A stretch of 64,000 nt of DNA, from NCBI RefSeq assembly GCF_020866845.1, contig NZ_CP086594.1, positions 682,001 to 746,000 of the forward strand, in the 5' to 3' direction. Under the pieces are notes generated by a model, which did not search any database, was not told the origin of the DNA, and saw nothing but the letters and a program-made list of their open reading frames with translations. Shown here piece by piece: positions 44,082-52,724 of this stretch. Made by a program: the position numbers and the translations under genes. This stretch comes from Sphingomonas radiodurans. Its GTDB lineage: Bacteria; Pseudomonadota; Alphaproteobacteria; Sphingomonadales; Sphingomonadaceae. Numbering within the stretch: position 1 is the stretch's first letter; each line of letters starts with the position of its first letter.

Positions 44082-44390
44082 TTAGCGGCAGCGACGACGG
44101 CTGGTGCCACGATCGACCTCACGGCCGGCCAGAGCGCCGACTGCGGCGCCGCCCAGCGTGCCGAGCGTCCGATCACCGCGCGTGTCGATCGTGCGGCCGA
44201 GCAGCGCGCCGGCAACACCGCCGACGATCAAGCCGGTCGTGCCATCAGGCTTGCGGCAACGCATCCGGCCGTCCTTCCCGCGCCATTCGCGATACTGCGA
44301 GCGGCGCTGTGCGTCCGCGTCGCCGGTCGTGACAATGAGGGTCGGCAGAACCATCGCAGAGGCGCCGAGCGCCAGCATCATGTTACGCAT
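44082..44390 (-). CDS. Glycine-zipper 2TM domain protein
   Basis: A 102-residue exported protein: signal peptide ending ADAQ, a short basic segment with WRGKDGRMRCRKPDGTTGLIVGG, then a glycine-zipper pair (VAGALLGRTID; GTLGGAAVGALAGREVD). It is a shorter paralogue of the gene at 42932, sharing the CRR/KPDGTTGLI block and the C-terminal Arg-Cys. It is probably an outer-membrane or periplasmic protein; no function is known. GGGAGAG precedes the ATG at 44390. Confidence 0.82.
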   Translation of the reverse strand: MRNMMLALGASAMVLPTLIVTTGDADAQRRSQYREWRGKDGRMRCRKPDGTTGLIVGGVAGALLGRTIDTRGDRTLGTLGGAAVGALAGREVDRGTSRRRCR

Positions 44391-44476
44391 GTTACTCTCC
44401 CTTGAGATCCGCCGCCTGGAACAAATCGGACGGCGTCGATTGATGACGGGGTCGTAACGTATGCCTATGGGCTGGG

Positions 44477-44507
44477 TTGCATGAACGCAAAACAACGTCG
44501 CGTTCAT
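44477..44507 (-). promoter_or_regulatory. Conserved upstream element of glycine-zipper gene 2
   Basis: Partner of 43531-43561 (27 of 31 identical), 87-117 bases before the ATG at 44390. Here the ends form a perfect 10-bp inverted repeat GCATGAACGC (44479-44488) / GCGTTCATGC (44500-44509), which looks like a regulator site. Confidence 0.6.
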
Positions 44508-44579
44508 GCTAGCCGCGGCGCTGAATTGTTCCCATCATTCGCAAAAGCGCTGTACCCGAACCTTCAGACGCGACGCCAA

Positions 44580-45398
44580 TCAGTCGCGCAGCAGCTCGTT
44601 GATGCTCGTCTTGCTCCGCGTCCGTTTGTCGACGCGCTTCACGATCACCGCGCAGTACAGGCCCAGGTTCCCGCCACCGGTCGAACCCGGCACCACTACC
44701 GCATAAGGCGGTACTTCACCGATGAACGTCTCGCCCGTCGCGCGGTCGATGATCTTGGTCGAAGCGCCGAGATACACACCCATCGACAGCACCGCGCCTT
44801 CGCCGACGCGCACGCCTTCCGCCACTTCGGAACGCGCGCCGATGAAAGCACCGTCACCGATGATCACCGGATCGGCCTGCAACGGCTCGAGCACGCCGCC
44901 GATCCCGGCGCCGCCCGAAAGGTGCACGTTCTTCCCGATCTGCGCGCACGAGCCGACGGTCGCCCAGGTATCTACCATCGTCCCCTCACCGACGTACGCG
45001 CCGATGTTGACGAAGCTCGGCATCAGGATCGCGCCCTTGCCCACGAACGCGCCGCGCCGCACCACGCTGCCCGGCACCGCGCGGAAGCCCGCAGACCGGA
45101 ACTCGCTCTCGCCCCAGCCCGAGAATTTGGACGGTACCTTGTCGAACCAGTGCCCCGCACCCGGGCCATTATCGATCAGGGCATTGTCGTTAAGCCGGAA
45201 CGACAGCAGCACCGCCTTCTTCAGCCACTGATTGACCTTCCAGCCGCCCGAACCATCCGGCTCCGCCACCCGCACCGTGCCCGCATCAAGCATCGCCAGC
45301 GCGTCCTGAACCGCATCGCGCACCGCGCCCGTCGTCGTCAGGCCGATCGCCGCACGATCTTCCCACGCCGTATCAATAGTGGCTTCGATGTCGCTCAT
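44580..45398 (-). CDS. dapD: 2,3,4,5-tetrahydropyridine-2,6-dicarboxylate N-succinyltransferase
   Basis: The 272-residue DapD makes N-succinyl-2-amino-6-ketopimelate in the lysine/diaminopimelate pathway. The left-handed beta-helix hexapeptide repeats are evident ([38 protein letters not shown]), as is the N-terminal domain ending ...[11 protein letters not shown]. The ATG at 45398 overlaps the upstream nucleotidase stop by four bases, so the pair is translationally coupled. Confidence 0.96.
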   Translation of the reverse strand: MSDIEATIDTAWEDRAAIGLTTTGAVRDAVQDALAMLDAGTVRVAEPDGSGGWKVNQWLKKAVLLSFRLNDNALIDNGPGAGHWFDKVPSKFSGWGESEFRSAGFRAVPGSVVRRGAFVGKGAILMPSFVNIGAYVGEGTMVDTWATVGSCAQIGKNVHLSGGAGIGGVLEPLQADPVIIGDGAFIGARSEVAEGVRVGEGAVLSMGVYLGASTKIIDRATGETFIGEVPPYAVVVPGSTGGGNLGLYCAVIVKRVDKRTRSKTSINELLRD

Positions 45399-46060
45399 GC
45401 TGGTTCCAATATCTCGTGCAGCCACGCCGTCAGATCGGGCGCGGTATAGTCGATGAAGCTGCGGTCGGCGCCGCCCGCCTGTTCCGAACCGTTGTCGATC
45501 CAGAGCGTCGTCATGCCGATCGCCTTGGCCGGCGCGAGATTGCGCGCCATGTCATCGGCAAATAGCGCGGTCGTCGGATCGATCGAGAGCGTCGCGCACA
45601 GCCCGGCATAGGCCGACGCCGCGGGCTTGGGCGCCAAATCCATCGCATGAATATCATGGATCGCCTCGAAGCTCTTGCCGAGCCCAAGCCGCTCCAGCAC
45701 GCGCGTCGCATAAGGCCCGTCACCATTGGTGAAGACCACCTTGCGCCCCGGCAGCTTGGCGACCGCGGCGGCCAGCGGCAAATTCTCCTCCAGCACGTCC
45801 ATCTCCACATCATGAACGAACTGCAGGAAATCGTGCGGATCCACCTCATGCTCGGCCATAAGCCCGGCGAGCGTGGTGCCATGCCCATGAAAATACGCCT
45901 TCTGCACCCGCCGTGCCTCGACCCGATCGAGCCCGAGCAGCCGCGAGATATACTCCGTCATCTTCGCGTCGATCCCCGCGAACAGGTCGGCGGAAGACGG
46001 ATAGAGCGTGTTGTCGAGGTCGAAGACCCAGGCGCGGATATGATCAAGACCCGGCGGCAT
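45395..46060 (-). CDS. Pyrimidine 5'-nucleotidase (HAD family, SDT1-like)
   Basis: The 221-residue HAD phosphatase has motif [12 protein letters not shown], motif II VVFTNGD, the Lys in APKPAASAY, and motif [13 protein letters not shown]. Together with LYPSSADLF this is typical of pyrimidine 5'-nucleotidase/SDT1-type enzymes, which dephosphorylate UMP/CMP or related phosphates. The ATG at 46060 is used since the longer frame reads through the upstream repeat. It is coupled to dapD. Confidence 0.88.
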   Translation of the reverse strand: MPPGLDHIRAWVFDLDNTLYPSSADLFAGIDAKMTEYISRLLGLDRVEARRVQKAYFHGHGTTLAGLMAEHEVDPHDFLQFVHDVEMDVLEENLPLAAAVAKLPGRKVVFTNGDGPYATRVLERLGLGKSFEAIHDIHAMDLAPKPAASAYAGLCATLSIDPTTALFADDMARNLAPAKAIGMTTLWIDNGSEQAGGADRSFIDYTAPDLTAWLHEILEPA

Positions 46061-46127
46061 CCCGCGCTCGTTAAGGACGCACCACCGCCCGGTCAAATCT
46101 TCCCCTTCTAATCCTATACTTCTAAAT

Positions 46128-46256
46128 CCTCCCCGAGCTCCGCTCGGGGAGGGGGACCGCCGGCGAAGCCGGCGGTGGAGGGGCTGGCCTGACGCGACCG
46201 CTGCACCCAACCAATCCCTCCACCACTCGCCTTCGGCGAGCGGTCCCCTTCCCCAG
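46128..46256. repeat. Composite REP-like element, family D copy 2
   Basis: Second copy of the multi-hairpin element seen at 28474-28614. It contains CCCCGAGCTCCGCTCGGGG, CCGCCGGCGAAGCCGGCGG and CTCGCCTTCGGCGAG hairpins and the shared GGTGGAGGGGCTGGCCTG segment. The right end is degenerate. Confidence 0.75.
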
Positions 46257-46350
46257 CAATCTGGGAAAGATCAGGCGGGGGAGGAATTGCTTGGGAAGGA
46301 TTAAGCTCCACACAGTTGCGATCCTCCACCCTTCGGCCCACATTCCTCCC

Positions 46351-47352
46351 ATGACCCAATTCTCGCTGCTCGATCTCGTCCCCGTCGTCGAAGGCGGAAC
46401 CGTCGCCGGCGCACTCGCCAATGCCGCCGATCTCGCGCGTCACGCCGAGTCCGTCGGCTTCAACCGCTATTGGGTCGCCGAGCATCACGGCATGGCGGGC
46501 ATCGCCTCCGCCGCGACCGCCGTGGTGATTGCGCACGTCGCCGCCGCCACCAAGACGATCCGCGTCGGCGCCGGCGGCATCATGCTTCCCAACCACGCGC
46601 CGTTGCAGATCGCCGAGCAGTTCGGCACGCTGGATGCGCTGTTCCCCGGCCGCATCGATCTCGGCCTAGGTCGGGCGCCCGGCAGCGACCAGCGCGTCGC
46701 GCGCGCGATCCGCCGCACGCTCGATACCGATCCCAACGCCTTCCCCAACGACGTCGTCGAGCTGCAGAGCTATTTCGCCGACGACGGCCGCACCGGCATC
46801 GCCGCGACGCCCGGCGCCGGCGCCAAGCCGCAGATGTGGATCCTCGGCTCCTCCACCTTCGGCGCGCAGCTCGCCGCGATCCTCGGCCTGCCCTACGCCT
46901 TCGCCTCGCACTTCGCACCCGACTCGCTCGACCAGGCGATGCACATCTACCGCCGCGATTTCCGCCCCTCCGCGCAGCTCGATCGCCCGTATGCGATGGC
47001 CGGCTTCAACGTCTTCGCCGCTGACACGCGCGAGGAGGCGGCCTTCCTCGCCAGTTCGCAGCAGCAGCAGTTCGTCGCGCTGCGCACCGGCAATCCGGGC
47101 AAGATGAAGCCGCCGGTCCACGGCTATCGCGAGAGCCTGCCGCCGATGCACGCCGCGATCCTCGATCAAGTGCTATCCTGCACCGCCGTCGGCACCCGCG
47201 ACGACATCGCCGCCGGCATCGCAGCCTTTGTGAACCGCACCGGGATCAACGAAGTCATGCTGACGAGCAGCATCTACGACCACGCCGCCCGCAAGCACAG
47301 CATCGCGATCGCGGCGGATGCGATGCGGGACGAGGTGCGCGTCGCGGCTTGA
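46351..47352 (+). CDS. LLM class flavin-dependent oxidoreductase
   Basis: A 333-residue luciferase-like TIM-barrel protein: [22 protein letters not shown] at the start, [33 protein letters not shown], and the [16 protein letters not shown] block. These are typical of the 'MsnO8/YhbW-like' group that uses FMNH2 from a separate reductase. The substrate is unknown. The ATG at 46351 gives the standard N-terminus. It is convergent with the histidine kinase gene. Confidence 0.9.
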   Translation: MTQFSLLDLVPVVEGGTVAGALANAADLARHAESVGFNRYWVAEHHGMAGIASAATAVVIAHVAAATKTIRVGAGGIMLPNHAPLQIAEQFGTLDALFPGRIDLGLGRAPGSDQRVARAIRRTLDTDPNAFPNDVVELQSYFADDGRTGIAATPGAGAKPQMWILGSSTFGAQLAAILGLPYAFASHFAPDSLDQAMHIYRRDFRPSAQLDRPYAMAGFNVFAADTREEAAFLASSQQQQFVALRTGNPGKMKPPVHGYRESLPPMHAAILDQVLSCTAVGTRDDIAAGIAAFVNRTGINEVMLTSSIYDHAARKHSIAIAADAMRDEVRVAA

Positions 47353-47373
47353 TTCGCGCTCGTCAGGCGAGGA

Positions 47374-48765
47374 TCACGACGCCAACGGCAACCGCAATCG
47401 CACCAGCAACCCGCCCAGATCCTCGCTTTCCTCGAGGCTCACCGTCCCCTCGTAGATCTCCGCGACATCGCGCACGATCGCCAGCCCCAGCCCAGTCCCC
47501 GGCTTCCCCGTGTCCAGCCGCACGCCGCGATCGAAGATGCGAACGCGGTCGTCCTCCGGAATCCCGGCGCCGTCGTCCTCCACCATGATCTCGACGAACC
47601 CGGCCTGCGCACCCACCGTCACGAACACGCTCCCGCCGCCGTATTTCGCGGCATTCTCGACCAGATTGCCCATGATCTCGTCGAGATCCTGCCGCTCGAT
47701 ATGCGCGACCAGTGTCTTCGGCCCATCCATGTCGATCCGCACATGCGGATACAGCCGCTGCACCGCGCGCTCGACCGACTCCACGCTTGGCCAAACCTCG
47801 GCGCGACTATGCGCCGATCCCCGCCGGCCGACAGCCCGCGCGCGCGCCAGATGGTGATCCACCTGCCGCCGCATCGTCCGCGCCTCGCGCACCACCGTAT
47901 CGGCAAGATCGTCCGATTGCGCCGTTGCCGCATTCATGATCACCGTCAGCGGCGTCTTGAGCGCGTGCGCCAGGTTTCCGGCATGCCGCCGCGCCTCCTC
48001 CGCCTGCGTTTCGTTGTGCGCGACCAGCGCGTTCAGCTCCTCGACCAGCGGCGCGACTTCGATCGGCAGCGGCCCGGCGATGCGATTGGTTCGCCCGCCG
48101 CGCATCCGCGCGATCTCCAACCGCAATTTGCGCAAGGGAAGCAGCCCGTAGAACGTCTGCAACGCCGCCAGCACCACCAGCCCGATTCCTAGCAGCAGGA
48201 AACTGCGCACCAGCGTCCGCCGCAATGCGCCGATCTGCGCGTCCAGCCCCTCGCGCGTCTGCGCCACCTGGAATCGCCAGCGCACCGTCGATCCGGGTAG
48301 CTTCACGTCACGCTCAACGACGCGCAGCTTTTCTTGCCCGAACTGCCCGCTGTCATAGGTATGGACGGCGCGATCATCGTGGACCTTGCCGTAGGCAAGC
48401 TGCCGATCCCACAACGATCGCGACGGAAACGCCTCGCGTCCCTTGGCTGATACTTGCCAGTAAAGCCCCGAATACGGCTCCAGAAAGCGCTGATCGGCCG
48501 GCTCGCGGTTGAACATCACTTCGCCATCGGGCCCAATCTCTGCCGAGACGAGCAACGAGCGCAGCACATATTCTAGCTGATCGTCGAAATTCTGCGTCAC
48601 GGCAGAGATCAACACACGATCGAGCGCAAAGCCGCCGCCGGCGAGTAGCAACGTGATCCACACCGCGGCGATCACGATCATCCGCCGCGTCAATGATCCC
48701 GCGCGCGAGATTCCCGCAACCAGGTTAGTACCGCTATTCACTTCATCGCGCTCTGGAACCATCAT
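47374..48765 (-). CDS. Two-component sensor histidine kinase (PhoQ/EnvZ type)
   Basis: The 463-residue kinase has two membrane helices (about residues 28-48 and 190-210) enclosing a periplasmic sensor of ~140 residues, a HAMP-like linker, an H-box with LAHALKTPLTVIMNA, and a HATPase domain (NLVENAAKYG, DDGAGIPEDD, GTGLGLAIV). It should phosphorylate the OmpR-type regulator encoded upstream at 49035. Unusually the two genes are about 270 bases apart, with a small opposite-strand gene between them. Confidence 0.93.
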   Translation of the reverse strand: MMVPERDEVNSGTNLVAGISRAGSLTRRMIVIAAVWITLLLAGGGFALDRVLISAVTQNFDDQLEYVLRSLLVSAEIGPDGEVMFNREPADQRFLEPYSGLYWQVSAKGREAFPSRSLWDRQLAYGKVHDDRAVHTYDSGQFGQEKLRVVERDVKLPGSTVRWRFQVAQTREGLDAQIGALRRTLVRSFLLLGIGLVVLAALQTFYGLLPLRKLRLEIARMRGGRTNRIAGPLPIEVAPLVEELNALVAHNETQAEEARRHAGNLAHALKTPLTVIMNAATAQSDDLADTVVREARTMRRQVDHHLARARAVGRRGSAHSRAEVWPSVESVERAVQRLYPHVRIDMDGPKTLVAHIERQDLDEIMGNLVENAAKYGGGSVFVTVGAQAGFVEIMVEDDGAGIPEDDRVRIFDRGVRLDTGKPGTGLGLAIVRDVAEIYEGTVSLEESEDLGGLLVRLRLPLAS

Positions 48766-48779
48766 GTCGTCTTGGTGTT
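48755..48779 (+). promoter_or_regulatory. EcfG-type promoter for the small membrane protein
   Basis: GGAAC (48755-48759), 16 bases, TGTT (48776-48779). It lies partly inside the 5' end of the oppositely oriented kinase gene and ends 25 bases before the GTG at 48805. Confidence 0.6.
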
Positions 48780-48804
48780 TGTCGGCGCAGAAGGGAGACC
48801 AAGT

Positions 48805-49062
48805 GTGTCGCGTACCTTTCCGTTGTTCGCCGTCATGGTCATCGGTGGCTTGATCGTCAGCATGTTGGCGGGCTTCCTGCTCGCATCATGGGCGCTTGCT
48901 GGCATCACCCCCGCTTATGCCGCCCCGCCGACCTTTGCCCGCTCCGAACCGCGCATCGTGACTCCTACCGATCGGTGGCGCGAGGCGGGATATGCACGCA
49001 TCGGGCTATGGGAAGAGCCACAAGCCAATGACGGTTACACCGACGGCTCGTCGAGGCTGTAA
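48805..49062 (+). CDS. Small membrane protein antisense within a two-component locus
   Basis: From GTG 48805 (GGGAGA upstream) the frame encodes 85 residues: a short basic start, one strong membrane helix (about 5-32, VMVIGGLIVSMLAGFLLASWAL), and a soluble tail (PRIVTPTDRWREAGYARIGLW). It lies between the response regulator and kinase genes, on the other strand, and its last 28 bases overlap the regulator's 3' end. An EcfG-type promoter stands in front of it, which argues that it is real. Function unknown; regulation of the kinase by a small membrane protein, as with MgrB and PhoQ, is only a thought. Confidence 0.6.
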   Translation: MSRTFPLFAVMVIGGLIVSMLAGFLLASWALAGITPAYAAPPTFARSEPRIVTPTDRWREAGYARIGLWEEPQANDGYTDGSSRL

Positions 49063-49700
49063 CCCAGCCCGCGAATCGTCGTGATCACGTCCTGCCCCAG
49101 CTTCTTGCGGATGCGCGTGACGAACACTTCGATCGTATTGGAATCGCGATCGAAATCCTGATCGTAGATGTGCTCGATCAGCTCGGTACGGCTGACGACC
49201 TTGCCCTTGTGGTGCAGCAGGTATGACAGCAGCTTATACTCCTGCGCCGTAAGCTTCACCGGCTCGCCGGCGCGCGTCACCTTGCCGCTCCGCGTGTCGA
49301 GCCGGATATCGCCCGCGGTCAGTTCGGACGAGGCATTGCCCGAGGCGCGGCGGATCAGCGCGCGCAACCGTGCGATCAATTCCTCGCTCTGGAACGGCTT
49401 GGCGACATAATCGTCCGCCCCCGCGTCAAGCCCGGCCACCTTGTCGGACCAGCTGTCGCGCGCAGTCAGTACCAGCACGGGCATCACCTTGCCCTCGCGG
49501 CGCCACCGGTCGAGCACGGTCAGCCCGTCGATCTCGGGCAGCCCGAGATCGAGCACGACCGCGTCGTAATTCTCGGTCGACCCGAGGAAATGCCCCTCCT
49601 CGCCATCGGTGGCGAGATCGATCGCATAACCGGCGCCCTCCAGCGTGTTCTTCAGCTGCTGGCCCAGATTGGGCTCATCCTCGACGATCAGGACGCGCAT
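49035..49700 (-). CDS. OmpR-family response regulator
   Basis: The 221-residue regulator has a receiver (MRVLIVEDEP start, phospho-acceptor in AVVLDLGLPEIDG, Lys in VAKPF) and an OmpR/PhoB winged helix (KLTAQEYKLLSYLLHHKG, SNTIEVFVTRIRKKLG). It is the partner of the kinase at 47374. The ATG at 49700 follows a strong GGGAGAG site. The PepSY-protein gene upstream is on the same strand and probably belongs to the same unit. Confidence 0.94.
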   Translation of the reverse strand: MRVLIVEDEPNLGQQLKNTLEGAGYAIDLATDGEEGHFLGSTENYDAVVLDLGLPEIDGLTVLDRWRREGKVMPVLVLTARDSWSDKVAGLDAGADDYVAKPFQSEELIARLRALIRRASGNASSELTAGDIRLDTRSGKVTRAGEPVKLTAQEYKLLSYLLHHKGKVVSRTELIEHIYDQDFDRDSNTIEVFVTRIRKKLGQDVITTIRGLGYSLDEPSV

Positions 49701-49776
49701 GGTCTCTCCCGGTACAATAAGCGGTATGGTGTTATCTGGGGGATTAGCACCGTCGGGGGTGCCGCAAAAGAGTCGC

Positions 49777-50085
49777 TTATCGTCCGGTACGACCGACCAC
49801 CTGGCCGGACCGTCCATCGACATCGACCCAGATCACTGTGCCGTCGCGCAGAAACTTCAATGTGTAGATCGCACTCGGCATCTCGAAATCGAAGCCGATG
49901 TACTGCGCGTCCTTCATCGTCGGGATGATGCGCCGCTCGATTTCCTTGATCGGCAGGATTCGCCCCTCGCGCAGCGCCCGCCACGCGGCGATGCCGTCAC
50001 GCTGCTGCTCGCCCGGTTGCGCAAGCACCGGGGCAGCCAAAAGCAACAGGGGAAGGGCAACATGCATCCGCATGGTTGCTGACAT
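49777..50085 (-). CDS. PepSY domain-containing secreted protein
   Basis: The 102-residue protein has a signal peptide (to VLAQ, about residue 22) and a single PepSY-like domain: EGRILPIKEIERRI, then YIGFDFEMPSAIYTLKFLRDGTVIWVDVDGRSGQVV. Small PepSY proteins commonly sit beside OmpR/PhoQ-type two-component systems and may modulate sensors or proteases in the periplasm. The response regulator follows 76 bases downstream. Start choice among three nearby ATGs (50085, 50073, 50067) is uncertain. Confidence 0.83.
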   Translation of the reverse strand: MSATMRMHVALPLLLLAAPVLAQPGEQQRDGIAAWRALREGRILPIKEIERRIIPTMKDAQYIGFDFEMPSAIYTLKFLRDGTVIWVDVDGRSGQVVGRTGR

Positions 50086-50163
50086 AGCTGTAAGGGATTG
50101 AACACCCAGTGAATGCGGTGTTGCCCTCGGGCAACAGTCGGGTGCCGGCGTCACGATTGATCG

Positions 50164-50257
50164 CCCTCACCCTCCCGGCGCGTTCCGCGCCTCCCTCCCT
50201 CTCCCACCGGGAGAGGGAAGGGGCCCGCGACCCGTAGGGTCGTGGGAAGGGTGAGGG
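50164..50257. repeat. REP-like intergenic palindrome, family F
   Basis: Outer arms CCCTCACCCTCCC and GGGAAGGGTGAGGG enclose further stem-loops (CCCTCTCCC-AC-CGGGAGAGGG; GCGACCC-GTA-GGGTCGT). It separates the PepSY gene from the acyl-CoA dehydrogenase operon. Confidence 0.75.
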
Positions 50258-50270
50258 TGACTGACTTCTG

Positions 50271-51476
50271 TTACCGGCCGACAGCCAGATCCTTGAACGC
50301 GGCATCCTTGTCGGTGCGGATCTCACCCGGCAGCCCGAGCACGCGCTCGGCGATGATGTTCTTCAGGATCTCGTCGGTGCCGCCCGCGATGCGCAGGCCG
50401 GGCGAATTCATCACCGCGCCCTGGAACAGGCCTTTCAGCGGCAGCAGCGCGGGATCGTTGATGATCCCATACTGGTCCTCCGCCTCGACCGCGGCATTGC
50501 CCAGATCCTGCAGCACGTTGGCCGCGATGATCTTGCCGATCGAGCTTTCCGGCCCCGGCGTCTGCCCACGGCTCAGCGCCGTCATCGTGCGCATCCGCGT
50601 GTTCCGCAGCCCCTCGGACTGGACGTACCAGTCGGCCAGCCGCTGACGGAACGCCGAATCCTTCAGCAGCGGGCCGTCCGCGGCATCGAGGTCACGCGCG
50701 AGATCGAGGATCTCCTTCGGCCCGGCGCCACCGCCACCGCCGACCGCGAGGCGCTCGTTCATCAGCGTGACGAGCGCAACCTTCCAACCGTCATCCACCG
50801 CACCGAGCCGCTGCGCATCCGGTATCCGCACGTCGGTAAAATAGATTTCGTTGAAGTTCGACCCGCCCGACATCTGATGAATTGGCCGGATCTCGATCCC
50901 CGGCGATTTCAGGTCGAGCCAGAACATCGTCAGGCCCTTGTGCTTGGGCACATCCGGATTGGTCCGCACCAGCACGATGCCATAGTCGGAATAATGCGCG
51001 CCCGAGGTCCACACCTTCTGCCCGTTGACGACCCAATCGTCGCCATCACGGATCGCGCGCGTGCGGATCGCCGCCACGTCCGAGCCACCGGCGGGCTCCG
51101 AGAACAGCTGCGACCAGATCTCCTCGCCGCGCAATGCCGGGCCTACGAAACGATGCTTGGTCTCGTCGTTCGCGAACGCCATCACGGTCGGCACGCACAT
51201 GCCGAGCCCGATCGTGAAATAGCCGTATTGCACCGGGAACTTGGCCTCTTCCTGGCCGAAGATCACCGACTGGATCGGCGTGCCGCCCGCCCCGCCCCAT
51301 TCCTTGGGCCAGGTGATCTGCGCATAACCGGCCTCGGCCTTGCGCCGCTGCCAGGCCTTGCCCGCCGCCATGTCGTCGGCATGGTCCTGCGCCTTATGCT
51401 CGGCGGCGTTCTTTTCGAGCCAGGCGCGCGCGGTGGTGCGATACTCGGCTTCTTCGGGGGAATCGTTGAAGTCCAT
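50271..51476 (-). CDS. Acyl-CoA dehydrogenase (first of a pair)
   Basis: The 401-residue flavoprotein has the ACAD order: helical N-terminal domain, the FAD-binding QLFSEPAGGSDVAAIRTRA block, GWKVALVTLMNERLAVG, and a C-terminal RIAGGTDEILKNIIAERVLGLP, where the catalytic Glu region lies. It oxidises an acyl-CoA to the enoyl-CoA with electron-transfer flavoprotein as acceptor. A second ACAD gene lies 24 bases upstream. Such adjacent, dissimilar pairs can form heterotetramers, as in steroid side-chain oxidation. Confidence 0.9.
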   Translation of the reverse strand: MDFNDSPEEAEYRTTARAWLEKNAAEHKAQDHADDMAAGKAWQRRKAEAGYAQITWPKEWGGAGGTPIQSVIFGQEEAKFPVQYGYFTIGLGMCVPTVMAFANDETKHRFVGPALRGEEIWSQLFSEPAGGSDVAAIRTRAIRDGDDWVVNGQKVWTSGAHYSDYGIVLVRTNPDVPKHKGLTMFWLDLKSPGIEIRPIHQMSGGSNFNEIYFTDVRIPDAQRLGAVDDGWKVALVTLMNERLAVGGGGGAGPKEILDLARDLDAADGPLLKDSAFRQRLADWYVQSEGLRNTRMRTMTALSRGQTPGPESSIGKIIAANVLQDLGNAAVEAEDQYGIINDPALLPLKGLFQGAVMNSPGLRIAGGTDEILKNIIAERVLGLPGEIRTDKDAAFKDLAVGR

Positions 51477-51500
51477 GTGCTTATCTCCAGAACCGTTCGA

Positions 51501-52598
51501 TTACGCTGCGTTCTTCATCTCAAGCTGGCTCACCAGCCGCTCGCGCCACGTCGCGGGCGCACCCGCGACCAGCGAAAGCTGCCGTGACCGACGGTAATAA
51601 AGCTGCGGGTCCGCTTCCCAGGTGAAGCCGATCCCGCCGTGCGTCTGGATATTCTCCTTCGCCGCGAACCAGAACGCGTCGCTCGCCGCGACCCGCGCGG
51701 TGGCCGCCGCCAGCGGCAGTTCACCCGCGTCGGTGTTGAGCGCCCAGGCACCATAATAAGCGTTCGACCGCGCGACTTCGTTCTTCACGTACATGTCGGC
51801 GAGCTTGTGCTTGATCGCCTGATACCCGCCGATCTGCCGGCCGAAGGCGTAGCGGCTAAGCGCATAATCCTTCGCCATCTCGAGGCTCTTGTCCGCTCCG
51901 CCGATCTGCTCGAACGCCAGCAGCACCGCCGCGCGATCGAACACCGCCTGCATCGCCGCGATGCCATCCTCGCTACCCAGCCGCTCTGCCGGCGCATCGG
52001 TGAACACCAGCTTCGCCGCCGACCGCGTTGGATCGAGCGTTACCAGCACTTCGGCCGCAACGCCTTCGCCCTTCTCGACGAGGTACAGCCCGTCCTTCGC
52101 CAGCACCACGATCAGGTCCGCGACGTCGCCGTCGGTCACCGGGATCTTCTCGCCCGAAAGTTTGCCGCCCGACACGGTCGTGCCGATCGAGCGCGCCGTC
52201 ACCGGCCCCTTGCCCTCCGCGGTCGCGAACGCACCGATTACCTCGCCCGCCGCGATCTTCGGCAGCCACTTAGCCTTCTGCTCTGGCGAGCCGAACTTCA
52301 TCAGCGCCTCGGCAACGAAATACACCGTTGAGGCAAACGGGATCGGCGCACACGCCCGCCCCAGTTCCTCGGCCAGCCCGCACAACTCGACATGCCCCAG
52401 CCCGAGCCCGCCATGCTCCTCCGGGATCGCCACGCCAAGCCAGCCCTGCTCCGCGACGCCCTTCCACAGCGCCTCGTCATACGCGCGATCCTCATGGTCG
52501 AGCACACCACGCACCACCTTGGCATCGCATTTGGCGGCGAGGAACTTGCGCGCCTCGTCCTTCAGCATCTTCTGGTCGTCGGAATAATCGAAGTTCAT
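51501..52598 (-). CDS. Acyl-CoA dehydrogenase (second of a pair)
   Basis: A 365-residue ACAD-family protein, shorter and quite different from its neighbour: LGVAIPEEHGGLGLGHVELCGLAEELGRA at the front, EQIGGADKSLEMAKDYALSRYAFGRQIGGYQAIKH, and HGGIGFTWEADPQLYYRR near the end. The FAD-binding middle part is weakly conserved (FATAEGKGPVTARSIG), which suggests a helper or non-classical subunit. It forms an operon with the first ACAD. The ATG at 52598 is used. Confidence 0.88.
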   Translation of the reverse strand: MNFDYSDDQKMLKDEARKFLAAKCDAKVVRGVLDHEDRAYDEALWKGVAEQGWLGVAIPEEHGGLGLGHVELCGLAEELGRACAPIPFASTVYFVAEALMKFGSPEQKAKWLPKIAAGEVIGAFATAEGKGPVTARSIGTTVSGGKLSGEKIPVTDGDVADLIVVLAKDGLYLVEKGEGVAAEVLVTLDPTRSAAKLVFTDAPAERLGSEDGIAAMQAVFDRAAVLLAFEQIGGADKSLEMAKDYALSRYAFGRQIGGYQAIKHKLADMYVKNEVARSNAYYGAWALNTDAGELPLAAATARVAASDAFWFAAKENIQTHGGIGFTWEADPQLYYRRSRQLSLVAGAPATWRERLVSQLEMKNAA

Positions 52599-52629
52599 GT
52601 TGGTTCGTCCCAAATCGCCGCCCAAAATC

Positions 52630-52713
52630 CCGTTCGTGCCGAGCGCAGTCGAGGCACATAGCCAAGAGCGTTGCGCTGCTTATCGGTCCCTCGACTTCGC
52701 TCGGGACGAACGG
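52630..52713. repeat. REP-like intergenic palindrome, family G
   Basis: Arms CCGTTCGTGCCGAGCGCAGT... (52630-52654) and ...CTTCGCTCGGGACGAACGG (52688-52713) are imperfect reverse complements around a short spacer. The arm core resembles sequence at the start of the TPM gene near 6933-6955. Confidence 0.75.
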
Positions 52714-52724
52714 TGGTGTTCACA

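Noticed and set aside
44528..44533. GGAAC on the minus strand upstream of the second glycine-zipper gene as another EcfG promoter
   Set aside because: No NGTT lies 16 or 17 bases downstream.
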